A stretch of 64,000 nt of DNA from Bradyrhizobium sp. LLZ17 (GTDB taxonomy: Bacteria; Pseudomonadota; Alphaproteobacteria; Rhizobiales; Xanthobacteraceae), in the NCBI RefSeq assembly GCF_041200145.1, contig NZ_CP165734.1:2480001-2544000 (forward strand). The letters are read 5' to 3'. Both the position numbers and the translations under genes were made by a program. Of this stretch, positions 51,150 through 62,464 are shown in pieces. Each line of letters starts with the position of its first letter. Positions within the stretch are counted from its first letter, which is position 1. Below the pieces are notes generated by a model. That model did not search any database. It had not been told where the DNA came from and worked only from the letters and a program-made list of their open reading frames with translations.

Positions 51150-52118
51150 ATGAGCGAAGCCGTCGTCCCGCACAAGGTCGAAGAACGCGGCTCGCGCGCC
51201 GCCGCGCCGGGCTGGTTCAAACGCGCGCTCGACAGCGACCTGTTCTATTCATTCCGCCGCTCCAAGATCACCATGGTCGCGGCGGCGGTGACGCTGCTGT
51301 TCTTCCTGATCGCGATCTTTGCCCCCGTGTTCTCGGTGCAAAATCCGTTCGACCCGGCGCAGCTCCAGCTGATGAATTCGCGAATCTCGCCGCTCTGGAC
51401 CGCGGATGGTCAAAGCCCGTTCCTGCTCGGCACCGACGAACAGGGTCGCGACGTGCTGTCCGCGATTCTCTACGGCTTACGCATCTCGCTGCTCGTCGGC
51501 GTGCTCGGCGTCGTCTTTTCCGGCGCGATCGGCATCCTGCTCGGGCTGACGGCCGGCTATTTCGGCGGGGCCGTCGACGGGCTGATCATGCGCATCGCCG
51601 ACGTGCAGCTTTCATTTCCGGCGATCCTGATCGCGCTCCTGATCAACGGCATCGCCAAATCGGTTTTCGGCAACAAGCTCGACGAGATGAGCATGCTGGC
51701 CGTCCTGGTCTTCGCGATCGGGTTGAGCTTTTGGGTGCAATACGCCCGCACGGTGCGCGGCTCCGTCATGGTCGAGAAGAACAAGGACTATGTCGCCGCC
51801 GCCCAACTCATTGGCCTGCCCGCCCCCGTGATCATGCTGCGGCACGTGCTGCCGAACACGATGGGGCCGATTCTCGTGATCGCCACCATCAATCTCGCGC
51901 TCGCCATCATCACCGAGGCGACATTGTCGTTCCTCGGTTCGGGCATGCCGGAGACCATGCCGTCGCTGGGCACGCTGATCCGCATCGGCAACAATTATCT
52001 GTTCGCGGGCGAATGGTGGATCGTCGCCTTCCCCGGATCTGCACTCGCAGCGCTGATCCTGTCGATCAATCTGCTCGGCGACTGGCTGCGCGACGCGCTC
52101 AATCCAAAGCTCCGATGA
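51150..52118 (+). CDS. Dpp-type ABC permease C, first system
   Basis: The 322-residue DppC/OppC-like permease has an N-terminal cytoplasmic extension, a hydrophobic helix at about 40-62, the periplasmic segment LGTDEQGRDVLSAILYGLRI, and EAA loop YVAAAQLIGLPAPVIMLRHV. The ATG directly follows the upstream TGA. It forms the channel with the preceding permease. Confidence 0.94.
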   Translation: MSEAVVPHKVEERGSRAAAPGWFKRALDSDLFYSFRRSKITMVAAAVTLLFFLIAIFAPVFSVQNPFDPAQLQLMNSRISPLWTADGQSPFLLGTDEQGRDVLSAILYGLRISLLVGVLGVVFSGAIGILLGLTAGYFGGAVDGLIMRIADVQLSFPAILIALLINGIAKSVFGNKLDEMSMLAVLVFAIGLSFWVQYARTVRGSVMVEKNKDYVAAAQLIGLPAPVIMLRHVLPNTMGPILVIATINLALAIITEATLSFLGSGMPETMPSLGTLIRIGNNYLFAGEWWIVAFPGSALAALILSINLLGDWLRDALNPKLR

Positions 52119-52131
52119 GTATCCCTCTCTC

Positions 52132-53118
52132 ATGACCGAACCCGTTCTCTCCGTCCGCAATCTTCAAGTCGAGTTCGCCTCACGCCGCGGCACGTTGCGC
52201 GCGATCGACGGCGTCTCCTTCGACATCGCCAAGGGCGAGGTGCTCGGTGTTGTCGGCGAATCCGGTGCCGGCAAGTCGGTCACGGGGCTCGCGGTGATTG
52301 GCCTGATCGATCCGCCGGGCCGCATCTCGGGCGGCGAGATCCGCCTGTCCGGCCTGCGCATCGACAATCTGCCGCCGGAGGAAATGCGCCGCGTCCGCGG
52401 AAAACGCATCGGCATGATCTTCCAGGATCCCCTCACCTCGCTCAATCCGCTGTACAAGATCGGCGACCAGATCGTGGAGACGATCAGGACACATCTGAAC
52501 CTGTCCGAGACCGCCGCGCGCCGCCGGGCGATCGACCTGCTCGCCGAGGTCGGCATCCCGGCGCCCGACAAGCGCATCGACGGCTATCCGCACGAATTCT
52601 CCGGCGGCATGCGCCAGCGCGTGGTGATTGCGCTCGCGATCTGCGCCGAGCCGGAGTTGATCATCGCGGACGAGCCGACCACCGCGCTCGACGTTTCCGT
52701 GCAGGCGCAGATCATCTCGTTGATCAAGCGGCTCGGACGCGACCACGGCACCGCGGTGATGCTGGTGACCCACGACATGGGCGTGATCGCCGAGACCTCC
52801 GACCGCGTCGCGGTGATGTATGCCGGCCGCGTCGCGGAAATCGGTCCGGTGCAGGACGTGGTCAGGAATCCGCTGCACCCTTACGCCAAGGGCTTGATGG
52901 GCGCGATCCCGACGCTTGCCGGCGACGACAAGCGTCTGATGCAGATTCCCGGCTCGATGCCGCGGCTGTCGGCGATCCCGCGGGGCTGTTCGTTCAATCC
53001 GCGCTGCGCATTCGCTTTCGATCGCTGCCGCGTGGAGCGGCCGGAGCCGCTGCCGCGCGGCGCCCAATCGGTCGCCTGCCACCTCTATGACAGCGTGCCG
53101 GCGGAGAGCGCGGCATGA
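52132..53118 (+). CDS. Dpp-type ABC ATPase D, first system
   Basis: This 328-residue cytoplasmic ATPase has Walker A GESGAGKSVTG, Q-loop FQDPLTSLNP, signature [15 protein letters not shown], Walker [13 protein letters not shown] and H-loop VTHD. The C-terminal oligopeptide-transporter extension has GCSFNPRCAFAFDRC, the Cys-rich motif that may bind an Fe-S cluster in some DppD/OppD proteins. It overlaps the next ATPase gene by 4 bp (ATGA). Confidence 0.95.
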   Translation: MTEPVLSVRNLQVEFASRRGTLRAIDGVSFDIAKGEVLGVVGESGAGKSVTGLAVIGLIDPPGRISGGEIRLSGLRIDNLPPEEMRRVRGKRIGMIFQDPLTSLNPLYKIGDQIVETIRTHLNLSETAARRRAIDLLAEVGIPAPDKRIDGYPHEFSGGMRQRVVIALAICAEPELIIADEPTTALDVSVQAQIISLIKRLGRDHGTAVMLVTHDMGVIAETSDRVAVMYAGRVAEIGPVQDVVRNPLHPYAKGLMGAIPTLAGDDKRLMQIPGSMPRLSAIPRGCSFNPRCAFAFDRCRVERPEPLPRGAQSVACHLYDSVPAESAA

Positions 53119-54104
53119 GCACTCCGTTCGTCCAGGCCACCAATCTGCGCCGCGTCTTCGACGTCTCGAAGCCCTGGCTCAACCGCGTGCTCGAAGGCGG
53201 GCAGCTCGAATATCTCAAGGCTGTCGACGGCGTCACTTTCGACATCAGGAAGGGCGAGACCTTTGCGCTGGTCGGCGAGTCCGGCTCGGGCAAGACCACG
53301 GTGGCGCGGATGGTCGTCGGCCTGCTGCCGCCGAGCTCCGGGAACGTCTTGATCGACGGCATCTCGATGACCGATCCGCGGCAGGCGCAGGCGCGGCGGA
53401 AACTGCGCCGCCGCATCCAGATGATCTTCCAGGATCCCTATGCGAGCCTGAATCCGCGCTTCCGGGTCGATGCCATCATCTCGGAGCCGATCCGCGCCTT
53501 CGACCTGATCCAGGGCGAGCGCGACATCCAGGGCCGCGTCGGCGAACTCCTCAGCCTGGTCGGTCTGCATCCCGACGACCGGCTGAAATTTCCGCACGAA
53601 TTCTCCGGCGGCCAGCGCCAGCGCATCGCGATCGCGCGGGCGCTCGCCTCCGACGCCGAATTCATCGTCTGCGACGAGCCGACCTCGGCGCTGGATGTCT
53701 CCGTGCAGGCGCAGATCCTCAATCTGATGCGTGACCTCCAGGACAAGTTCGGCCTGACCTACATGTTCATCAGCCATAACCTCGCGGTCGTCCGCCACAT
53801 GGCGAGCCGCGTCGGCGTGATGTATCTCGGCCGTATCGTCGAGATCGCGGAAGGCAAGGAGTTGTTCGCCCGCCCGCGCATGCCCTACACCAAGATGCTG
53901 CTCGGCGCCGTGCCTGATCTTGCGATGAGCGGCCGCCAGCGCATTCCGGTCAAGGGCGAGATCCCGAATCCGATCAATCCGCCACCGGGCTGCGCCTTCA
54001 ATCCGCGCTGCCCGCTGGCGTTCGACCTCTGCCGCAAGGAGGTTCCGGAACTGATCGACGGTGTCGCCTGTCATGCGGTTAACAGCGTGCCGGTCCCGGC
54101 GTGA
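53115..54104 (+). CDS. Dpp-type ABC ATPase F, first system
   Basis: The 329-residue second ATPase has Walker A GESGSGKTTVA, Q-loop [12 protein letters not shown], signature [15 protein letters not shown], Walker B FIVCDEPTSALDVS and the C-terminal GCAFNPRCPLAFDLC. It pairs with the preceding ATPase to power the first importer. It ends the first complete set; the GGT gene starts 82 bp later. Confidence 0.95.
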   Translation: MSTPFVQATNLRRVFDVSKPWLNRVLEGGQLEYLKAVDGVTFDIRKGETFALVGESGSGKTTVARMVVGLLPPSSGNVLIDGISMTDPRQAQARRKLRRRIQMIFQDPYASLNPRFRVDAIISEPIRAFDLIQGERDIQGRVGELLSLVGLHPDDRLKFPHEFSGGQRQRIAIARALASDAEFIVCDEPTSALDVSVQAQILNLMRDLQDKFGLTYMFISHNLAVVRHMASRVGVMYLGRIVEIAEGKELFARPRMPYTKMLLGAVPDLAMSGRQRIPVKGEIPNPINPPPGCAFNPRCPLAFDLCRKEVPELIDGVACHAVNSVPVPA

Positions 54105-54185
54105 CGCGCGCGTGCCATGCGGCCCGCGCATTGGCGGCAGGGCATCGCCTGTGATCAATTGCGCGCGCCGCAACTGAGGTAACCC

Positions 54186-55990
54186 ATGGCCAGCATTGTC
54201 AATCCCGATCCCTTCACGACGAGGCCTGAAATCGAAGGCACGTTCGGGGTGGTCGCCACCACGCATTGGATCGCGACTGCCGTCGGCATGGCCATGCTGG
54301 AAAAGGGCGGCAATGCCTTCGATGCCGGCGTCGCCACCGCCTTTACGCTCCAGGTGGTCGAGCCGCATCTGAACGGCCCCGGCGGCGATGTGCCGATCAT
54401 CGTCCATGACGTCAAGCGCGGCCGCACCGAGGTGATCTGCGGCCAGGGTCCGGCCCCGGCCCGCGCCACCATCGCGCATTACAAGAGCGAGGGCCTCGAC
54501 ATGGTGCCCGGCACCGGCCTGCTCGCGGCCTGCGTGCCCGGCACGTTCGAGTCCTGGATGATGCTGCTGCGCGACTACGGCACGCTGCGGCTGCGCGACA
54601 TCCTGGAGCCCGCGATTTCCTATGCGCGCGACGGCTATCCCCTGGTCGAGCGGGCCTGCGCCACGATCCAGACCGTCGAGCAATTGTTCCGTAAGCACTG
54701 GCCGACCTCGGCCGCCGTTTATCTTCCGAACGGCGAGGTGCCGAGGCCCGGCACGCTCTTCACCAACAAGACGCTGGCAGCGACCTACGCCCGCATCCTG
54801 AGCGAGGCCGAGAGCGGCGACGCGGGCCGCGATGCCGAGATCGAGCGCGCGCGCAAGGTCTGGTCGCAAGGCTTCGTTGCGGAGGCCATCGACAAATTCT
54901 GCCGAACGCAAGACGTGATGGACGTCAGCGGCTCCCCGCACCGCGGCGTGCTCTCGGCCGACGACATGGCGCGCTGGCAGCCGACCATCGAGGCTCCCCT
55001 CACCTATGATTATGGCCGCTACACGGTCTGCAAGGCCGGCGTCTGGAGCCAGGGCCCGGTGACGCTGCAACAACTCGCGCTGTTGAAGGGCTTTGCGCTC
55101 GACGGGCTCGATCCGACCGGGCCTGAATTCATCCATCTCCAGATCGAATGCGCAAAGCTCGCATTCGCCGACCGCGAAAAATTCTACGGCGATCCCAAAT
55201 TCAGCGAGATCCCGATCGCGACGCTGCTGTCAGACGCTTACAACGACGAACGTCGCAAGTTGGTTACCGAGAAAGCTTCGCTCGATCTCCGGCCTGGCGC
55301 GGTCGAGGGCTTTGGCGGCGTTGTCAAGTTGCGCCGCGCCGAAGGCCAGCGCGAGGCCGTCGGCGCGCTCGGCGCCGGCGAACCGACCGTGGGGCGCTTC
55401 GGCGAGGTGCGCGGCGACACCGTGCATTTCGACATCATCGACAAGGCCGGCAACATGGTGTCGTCGACGCCGTCGGGGGCTGGCTGCAATCCTCACCTGT
55501 CATTCCCGAGCTGGGTTTCTGCCTCGGCAGCCGCGCACAAATGTTCGATTTGGAGGAGAACCAACCGAGCTCGCTCGCGCCGGGCAAGCGGCCGCGCACC
55601 ACGCTGTCCCCGACCATGGCGCTGCACGACGGCGAGCCGTACCTTGCCTGGGGCTCGCCCGGCGGCGACCAGCAGGATCAATGGATCACGCAGTTCTTTC
55701 TGCGCCACGTTCATTGCAACCTCAATCTCCAGGAAGCCATCGACGCGCCAGCCTGGCACTCCGAGCATTTCCCGATCTCATTCTGGCCGCGCACCGCGCG
55801 CCCCGGCGTGCTCGTGGTCGAGAACCGCGTCCCCAAGGCGACGATCGAGAACCTGCGCGAGCGCGGACATATCGTCGAGATCGGACCGGACTGGTCCGAG
55901 GGCCGGTTGACCGCGGCCTCGCGGGTCGGGGTACGCCGCCGCGCCGCCGCCAATCCACGCGGCATGCAGGGCTACGCCGCCGGGCGCTGA
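54186..55990 (+). pseudogene. Gamma-glutamyltransferase-family enzyme with one single-base deletion
   Basis: Joined over one frameshift this is a 601-residue gamma-glutamyltranspeptidase homologue that would cleave or transfer gamma-glutamyl groups. Frame 1 holds MLEKGGNAFDAGVATAFTLQ and the self-cleavage nucleophile T412 in RGDTVHFDIID. At the GGGGG run 55475-55479 one G is missing, and restoring it reads TPSGGWLQSSPVIPELGFCL and the small-subunit remainder through YLAWGSPGGDQQDQWITQF to 55990. No signal peptide is visible (MASIVNPDPFTTRPE), so it acts in the cytosol, after import, unlike periplasmic E. coli Ggt. GAGGT precedes the ATG. If the deletion is real the small subunit is lost and the enzyme is dead. 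Confidence 0.85.
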
Positions 55991-56000
55991 TGGACAACAT

Positions 56001-56707
56001 ATGACCTGGTCGATCATCGCGCGCGATCCTGCTACCGGCCAGTTCGGCATCGCGGTTGCGACCCGCTTCTTCGCGGTCGGGGCATGCGTGCCCTATATCG
56101 CCGCAGGCCTGGGCGCCGTCGCGACGCAGGCCTTCGTCAACCCCTATTACGGCATCGATGGCCTCAAGCTCTTGCGTCAAGGCCTGAACGCGCATGACGT
56201 GCTCGCCGCCCTGCTCGCAACCGACGATGGCCGCGAAAGCCGTCAGCTCCACATCATGGACGCGAGCGGCGCGATCGCCGCGCATACCGGCCGAGATTGC
56301 GTCGATTGGTGCGGGCATATCGCAGGCAGCGGCTACTCCGTGGCCGGCAACATGCTCGCCGGCGCCGACGTGCTCAGCGAGACCGCCAAAACCTTTCTCG
56401 CCAATGACAGCCTGCCTTTCCCGCGCCGCCTGCTCGCGGCGATGCGCGCGGGCGAGGCCGCCGGCGGCGACAAGCGGGGCAAGCAGTCGGCGGCTCTCCT
56501 GATTCACGGCGAGGAGGAATGGCCGGCGCTGGACATTCGCGCCGATGATCATCCCGACCCCCTTGGCGAGCTCGAACGGCTCGAACAGGTCAGTCACGAA
56601 CTCTGGGTCCACTTCCGCGGCTCGCTGCCGACCCGGCAGAACCCGGCTGGCAACACCGATCGCAGCGTGATCGACGCCAGCATCGCCGCGGCGCGCGCTA
56701 GGCAATC

Positions 56708-56711
<4 letters not shown>
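56001..56711 (+). CDS. DUF1028-family protein (Ntn-hydrolase-like)
   Basis: The 236-residue product opens MTWSIIARDPATGQFGIAVA, then TRFFAVGACVPYIAAGLGAV and GHIAGSGYSVAGNMLAG, all features of DUF1028, a family with an Ntn-hydrolase-like fold and no established activity. It starts 10 bp after the GGT stop and overlaps the next ATPase gene by ATGA. DUF1028 genes next to GGT and Dpp genes suggest a role in processing imported peptides, for example removing a gamma-linked or N-terminal residue, which is inference. Confidence 0.9.
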
Positions 56712-57696
<985 letters not shown>

Positions 57697-57697
<1 letters not shown>

Positions 57698-58803
57698 TGG
57701 CCTTGCTCGAGGTCCAAGGCCTGGTCAAGCATTTCGTCGCCGAGCGCTCGCTGTTCGGCCGGGCGTTGGCGCATGTCAAGGCGGTCGATGGCGTTTCATT
57801 TTCGCTTGACGCCGGCAAGACGCTGGCCCTGGTCGGCGAATCCGGTTGCGGCAAATCCACTGTCAGTCGCCTGGTCCTGCGGCTGATCGAACCGGATGCA
57901 GGCAGCGTGCGCTTCGACGGCCGCGATCTCCTCGCGCTCGACGCCGGCCGCTTGCGCGCCTTCCGCCGCGAGGCGCAGATCATCTTCCAGGATCCCTACG
58001 CCTCGCTCAACCCGCGCATGACCGTCGGCCAGATCCTGACCGAGCCGCTGGCGCTGCACAATCTCGTGCCGCCGGCGCAGCGACGCGAACGCGTCGAAGA
58101 GATATTGCGGCTGGTCGGACTGGAACCGCGGCTGGCGCGGCGCTATCCGCACGAGTTCTCCGGCGGCCAGCGCCAGCGCATCGCGATCGCCCGCGCGCTC
58201 GCGGTCGAACCGAAGCTGATCATCTGCGACGAACCGGTCTCGGCGCTCGACGTCTCGATCCGCTCGCAGATCTTGAACCTGCTGCGCCAGCTCCAGGATC
58301 GGCTCGGCCTCGCCTACATCTTCGTTTCGCATGATCTCGCCGTGGTCAAGCACATCGCCGACCATGTGGCGGTGATGAATCTCGGCCAGATCGTCGAGAC
58401 GGCCGAGGCGGATGCGCTGTTCGCCGCGCCGCGCCACCCCTACAGCCGCGCGCTGTTATCAGCGATCCCGCTGCCCCAGCCTCGCGCCAGGCGGGCGAAG
58501 GTCGTGTTGCAAGGCGAGATCCCGAGCGCGCTCAATCCGCCGGCCGGCTGTCGCTTCCACACCCGCTGTCCCTTCGTGATCGACCGTTGCCGCACCGAGG
58601 CGCCCGCGTTGGAGGCAGACGAGGCTGGCCACGCCACCGCCTGCCATCGCGTCAGCGAGCTGCCTCCGGCGGACAGCATCCTGCCCACAGCGGGCGGATT
58701 CACGCCGGAACTGGCAAAATTAGTCGCAGCCTTCAGCCGAAAGACGGAAGGCGCGAGCCCGGCCGGGGTTGGTATACAGAGTGCAAGGCCTGCAACGACG
58801 TAG
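57697..58803 (+). CDS. Dpp-type ABC ATPase F, second system
   Basis: The 368-residue ATPase has Walker [13 protein letters not shown]-loop [12 protein letters not shown], signature [15 protein letters not shown], Walker [15 protein letters not shown] and [15 protein letters not shown], then an extra tail of about 45 residues (to 58803) longer than usual. ATG at 57697 is used; GTG at 57694 is an alternative. It pairs with the preceding ATPase. Confidence 0.94.
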
Positions 58804-58825
58804 CCGGAGCAATGGGGACTGTTCG

Positions 58826-60334
58826 ATGAAGATGTTTCGCCTGGCCGCAACCGCGGCTGCGTTCCTGCTGTCGCTTGGGGCCGCCCAGGCGCAGACCACG
58901 CTGCGTATCGGCCTCGCTGAGGATCCCGATATCCTCGATCCGACCCTGGCACGCACCTATGTCGGGCGCATCGTTTTCTCCGCCTTCTGCGACAAGCTGT
59001 TCGACATCGACGAGAAGCTCAACATCGTGCCGCAGCTCGCACTGTCAAGCGAGACGGTCGATGACGGCAAGGGCCTCGTCATCAAGCTCAGGCCCGGCGT
59101 GAAATTCCACGACGGCGAACCATTCGATGCGGAAGCCGCCAAATTCTCGCTGGAGCGCCACCTGACATTCCCCGGCTCGTTCCGCAAGCCGGAGCTCGCC
59201 TCGGTCGACCACATCGATGTCGTCGATCCCCTCACCATCAAGCTGGTGCTTAAATCACCATTTTCGCCCCTGCTTGCCCAGCTCACAGATCGCGCCGGCA
59301 TGATGGTGTCGCCGAAAGCGGCGAAGGCAGCCGGCGACAAGTTCGGCCTGCACCCGGTCTGCGCCGGCCCCTACAAATTCGTCGAGCGCGTGCAGCAGGA
59401 CCGCATCGTGTTCGAGAAGTTCGCGGACTATTGGAACAAGGACAACGTCTTCATCGATCGCATCGTATTCCAGCCCATCGTCGACGCCACCGTCCGGCTG
59501 GCGAACCTGAAATCCGGCGCACTTGACCTGATCGAACGCGTGCTCGCGACCGATCTCAAGGATGTACGGGCCGACCCGCGGTTGAAGGTCGCAACCGCCA
59601 TCGAGCTCGGCTATCAGGGCGTCACGCTTAACATCGGCAAGGACAAAGCCAAGGGACCGCTGAGCCAATCAGCCAAGGTGCGGCAGGCCCTCGACCTTGC
59701 CATCGATCGCGAGGCCATCAACCAGGTGGTGTTCAACGGTGAGTTCCAGCCCGGCAACCAGTGGATCAATCCGGACCACCCCTACTACCAGAAGGCCTTT
59801 CCGGTCCGCCCCCGCAATGTCGAGAAAGCCAAGGCGCTGCTGAAGGAGGCCGGTGTGACACCGCCGGTGAGCGTCGACTTCCTCGTGCCAAAGGGCGCGG
59901 AAACGGAAACACCTGCGCAAGTAATCCAGTCGATGGCGGCTGAGGCCGGTTTCGACATGAAGATCCGCGTCACCGAATTTGCGACCGGGCTCAAGCAGGC
60001 CGAGGCCGGCGACTACCAGGCCTACATGCTGGCCTGGAGCGGCCGCGTTGATCCCGACGGCAATAGCTACATCTTCCTGCACAGCGATGCGCCGCAGAAT
60101 TACAGCGCCTGGAGCAACGCCGACGCCGACAAGGCGCTCGACGAGGCGAGATTGGTCACCGATCCCGGCAAGCGCAAGGCCAGCTACGAAGCGTTGACAA
60201 AGCTGGTCCAGAACGAAGAACCGATCCTGTATCTCTACCATCGTCGCATCATCATCGCGCACACGACCAAGCTCGAAGGCTACAGGCAGATGCCTGACGG
60301 CCTGGTGCGCGTGGTTGGGCTCAAGCTGAAGTGA
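58826..60334 (+). CDS. Dpp-type ABC transporter substrate-binding protein, second system
   Basis: The 502-residue SBP_bac_5 protein has signal peptide MKMFRLAATAAAFLLSLGAA and AQA-QT cleavage near residue 23. The mature start LRIGLAEDPDILDPTLARTY and KLRPGVKFHDGEPFDAEAAK are typical of peptide or glutathione (GsiB-like) binding proteins. The closing LYHRRIIIAHTTKLEGYRQM also fits the family. Start at 58826 chosen for the signal peptide. Unlike the first system, its gene lies after the ATPases and before the permeases. Confidence 0.94.
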   Translation: MKMFRLAATAAAFLLSLGAAQAQTTLRIGLAEDPDILDPTLARTYVGRIVFSAFCDKLFDIDEKLNIVPQLALSSETVDDGKGLVIKLRPGVKFHDGEPFDAEAAKFSLERHLTFPGSFRKPELASVDHIDVVDPLTIKLVLKSPFSPLLAQLTDRAGMMVSPKAAKAAGDKFGLHPVCAGPYKFVERVQQDRIVFEKFADYWNKDNVFIDRIVFQPIVDATVRLANLKSGALDLIERVLATDLKDVRADPRLKVATAIELGYQGVTLNIGKDKAKGPLSQSAKVRQALDLAIDREAINQVVFNGEFQPGNQWINPDHPYYQKAFPVRPRNVEKAKALLKEAGVTPPVSVDFLVPKGAETETPAQVIQSMAAEAGFDMKIRVTEFATGLKQAEAGDYQAYMLAWSGRVDPDGNSYIFLHSDAPQNYSAWSNADADKALDEARLVTDPGKRKASYEALTKLVQNEEPILYLYHRRIIIAHTTKLEGYRQMPDGLVRVVGLKLK

Positions 60335-60341
60335 CGAGAGG

Positions 60342-61283
60342 ATGCTGAATTTCCTCGCCCGCCGCATCGTGCAGATCGTGCCGACACTGTTCTTCGTTTC
60401 GGTGCTGATCTTCTCACTGCAGCAATTGTTGCCGGGCGATCCGGCGCTGGTGATGGCGGGCGAGGAGCGCGATCCGGCGGTCATCGAACAGATTCGACAT
60501 CAGTACCGCCTCGACCAGCCGATCCCGGTGCAATACGCCTATTGGATCGGCGGCGTGCTCCGGGGCGATTTCGGCGAGTCCCTGCGCAACAAGATGCCGG
60601 TCCGCGAGCTGATTGCGCAAAAGCTGCCGGTGACACTGCAGCTCGGTTCGATGGCGATCATCATCGCCTTCCTGATCGGCATCCCCGCCGGCATCGTTGC
60701 CGCCGTGAAGAAGGGAACGGCCTGGGACTACGGCGCCAATCTGTTCGCGCTGTGGGGTATCTCGACGCCGAATTTCTGGCTCGGGATCATGCTGATCTTC
60801 CTGTTCTCGATCGAGCTCGGCTGGCTGCCCGCCTCGGGCTACGTGTCGCTCACCGAGAATTGGCGCATGAGCCTTGCGGCCACCATCATGCCGGCCTTCG
60901 TGCTCGGCAACGCCATTTCCGCGGTTCTCATGCGGCATACCCGCAGCGCCATGCTCCAGGTGCTGGAAAGCGATTATGTCCGCACCGCGCGCGCGAAGGG
61001 CCTTTCCGAGCGCTCGGTGATCCTCAAACATGCCATGCGCAATGCGCTGACGCCCATCATCACGCTCGGCGCGCTCGAGCTCGGTACGCTGTTGTCCGGC
61101 GCGGTGCTGACCGAGCAGATCTTCTCCATTCCCGGCTTCGGCAAGCTGATCGTGGACGCCGTGTTCAACCGCGACTACGCCGTCGTGCAGGGCGTGGTGC
61201 TGGTGACCGCCACCGTCTACATCACGCTGAATCTCATTGCCGACGTCGCCTATATCCTCGTTAATCCGCGGCTACGAGGCTAG
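60342..61283 (+). CDS. Dpp-type ABC permease B, second system
   Basis: The 313-residue permease has first helix MLNFLARRIVQIVPTLFFVS, conserved LLPGDPALVMAGEERDP, and EAA loop YVRTARAKGLSERSVILKHA followed by MRNALTPIITLGALELGTLL. It follows the binding protein by 7 bp and precedes the C permease by 4 bp. Confidence 0.94.
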   Translation: MLNFLARRIVQIVPTLFFVSVLIFSLQQLLPGDPALVMAGEERDPAVIEQIRHQYRLDQPIPVQYAYWIGGVLRGDFGESLRNKMPVRELIAQKLPVTLQLGSMAIIIAFLIGIPAGIVAAVKKGTAWDYGANLFALWGISTPNFWLGIMLIFLFSIELGWLPASGYVSLTENWRMSLAATIMPAFVLGNAISAVLMRHTRSAMLQVLESDYVRTARAKGLSERSVILKHAMRNALTPIITLGALELGTLLSGAVLTEQIFSIPGFGKLIVDAVFNRDYAVVQGVVLVTATVYITLNLIADVAYILVNPRLRG

Positions 61284-61287
61284 CACC

Positions 61288-62175
61288 ATGACCGACGCCG
61301 CACTTCCGGCCAGCCCCCTCGTGCAAGCCTACGAGCTCGACAGCCCGGCGCGCCGCGCCCAGCGGCGGTTATTCAAGCGCAAGGCTGCGGTGTTCGGTTT
61401 GGTCGCGATCATGATGTTCATCGGCCTTGCGCTGCTTGCTCCGCTCATCGTGCCCTATGATCCCATCGCGACGAGCTGGAGCCTGGTGCGCAAGCCGCCA
61501 TCCGCCGCGCACTGGTTCGGCACCGACGAGCTCGGCCGCGACATCCTCAGCCGCGTCATCTACGGCGCGCGGGCCTCGCTGCTCGCCGGCCTGACCTCGG
61601 TTGTGATCGCGCTCGGCATCGGCGTGCCGCTAGGCCTTGTCGCCGGCTATCGCGGTGGATTTGTCGACGCGCTGATCAGCCGAATCACCGATGCGATGCT
61701 GGCCTGCCCGTTCCTGATCCTGGCGATTGCGCTCGCGGCGTTCCTCGGTCCGAGTCTCGGGAATGCGATGATCGCGATCGGCATCTCGGCCACCCCGATC
61801 TTCATTCGCCTGACCCGCGGCCAGGTACTGAGCGTCAAGGCCGAGGACTATGTCGAAGCCGCGCGTGCGCTCGGCAACCCCGGCTGGCGCATCGCATTCT
61901 CGCATATCCTGCCGAACATCCTGCCGGCGCTGCTGGTGCAGGCGACGCTCTCGATCGCCGCCGCGATCATCGCGGAGGCCGCCCTTTCGTTCCTCGGCCT
62001 CGGTCAGCAGCCGCCGGCGCCGTCCTGGGGCAGCATGCTCAACGCGGCGCAGCGCTTCCTCACCCAGGCGCCATGGATGGCAATCTGGCCGGGCCTGGCG
62101 ATCTTCCTCGTGGTGTTGTCGCTGAACCTGCTCGGCGACGGCCTGCGCGACGCGCTCGACCCGCGCCAGCGCTAG
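61288..62175 (+). CDS. Dpp-type ABC permease C, second system
   Basis: The 295-residue DppC-like permease starts at 61288 (MTDAALPASP), leaving a normal cytoplasmic N-terminus before the first helix at about 36-60. HWFGTDELGRDILSRVIYGA and EAA loop YVEAARALGNPGWRIAFSHI are visible, as is SFLGLGQQPPAPSWGSML near the end. It closes the 13.7-kb co-directional run. Confidence 0.94.
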   Translation: MTDAALPASPLVQAYELDSPARRAQRRLFKRKAAVFGLVAIMMFIGLALLAPLIVPYDPIATSWSLVRKPPSAAHWFGTDELGRDILSRVIYGARASLLAGLTSVVIALGIGVPLGLVAGYRGGFVDALISRITDAMLACPFLILAIALAAFLGPSLGNAMIAIGISATPIFIRLTRGQVLSVKAEDYVEAARALGNPGWRIAFSHILPNILPALLVQATLSIAAAIIAEAALSFLGLGQQPPAPSWGSMLNAAQRFLTQAPWMAIWPGLAIFLVVLSLNLLGDGLRDALDPRQR

Positions 62176-62464
62176 ACTTGGGCGAAAAGGCTGGCGAAAT
62201 GGCTTGGGGTAGGATTCGATTGACCGTGGGCTAGCTCAACCGCTTGCAGGAGAGGGAGCGCACCTCCATCCCACGCCGCGATGATGGCATCATGCCCCTG
62301 TTTTGCCCGACGCGTCAAATGATTTCGAAAAATCAGCAGTACACCGCGGCACGCCGACAAGTCCTTGATTTCGCTGTCACCGGCTACTGTGCATGGGGTT
62401 GTTTTTCGATTTTTTTGTTGTGCGGCCTGCCAGAGCCTCGCCGGGCCTGACCCCGGCGTCCCAA
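62176..62464. other. Gene-free stretch after the transporter run
   Basis: I see no supported gene in these 289 bp. A T-rich stretch (about 62402-62417, TTTTTCGATTTTTTT) lacks a clear GC-rich stem in front of it, and the GCCGGG/CCCGGC dyad at 62440-62457 is followed by no T-tract on the minus strand. Transcription termination of the run probably happens here, but I cannot place it. Confidence 0.5.

Noticed and set aside
53085..55136. Minus-strand open frame of 683 codons opposite the ATPase F and GGT genes
   Set aside because: It is antisense to two well-supported genes, has a His/Arg/Asp-rich composition typical of GC-rich shadows and no family motif.
62402..62457. Rho-independent terminator after the transporter run
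   Set aside because: The T-rich part precedes rather than follows the GC-rich dyad on the plus strand, and on the minus strand the dyad is followed by A-rich sequence.
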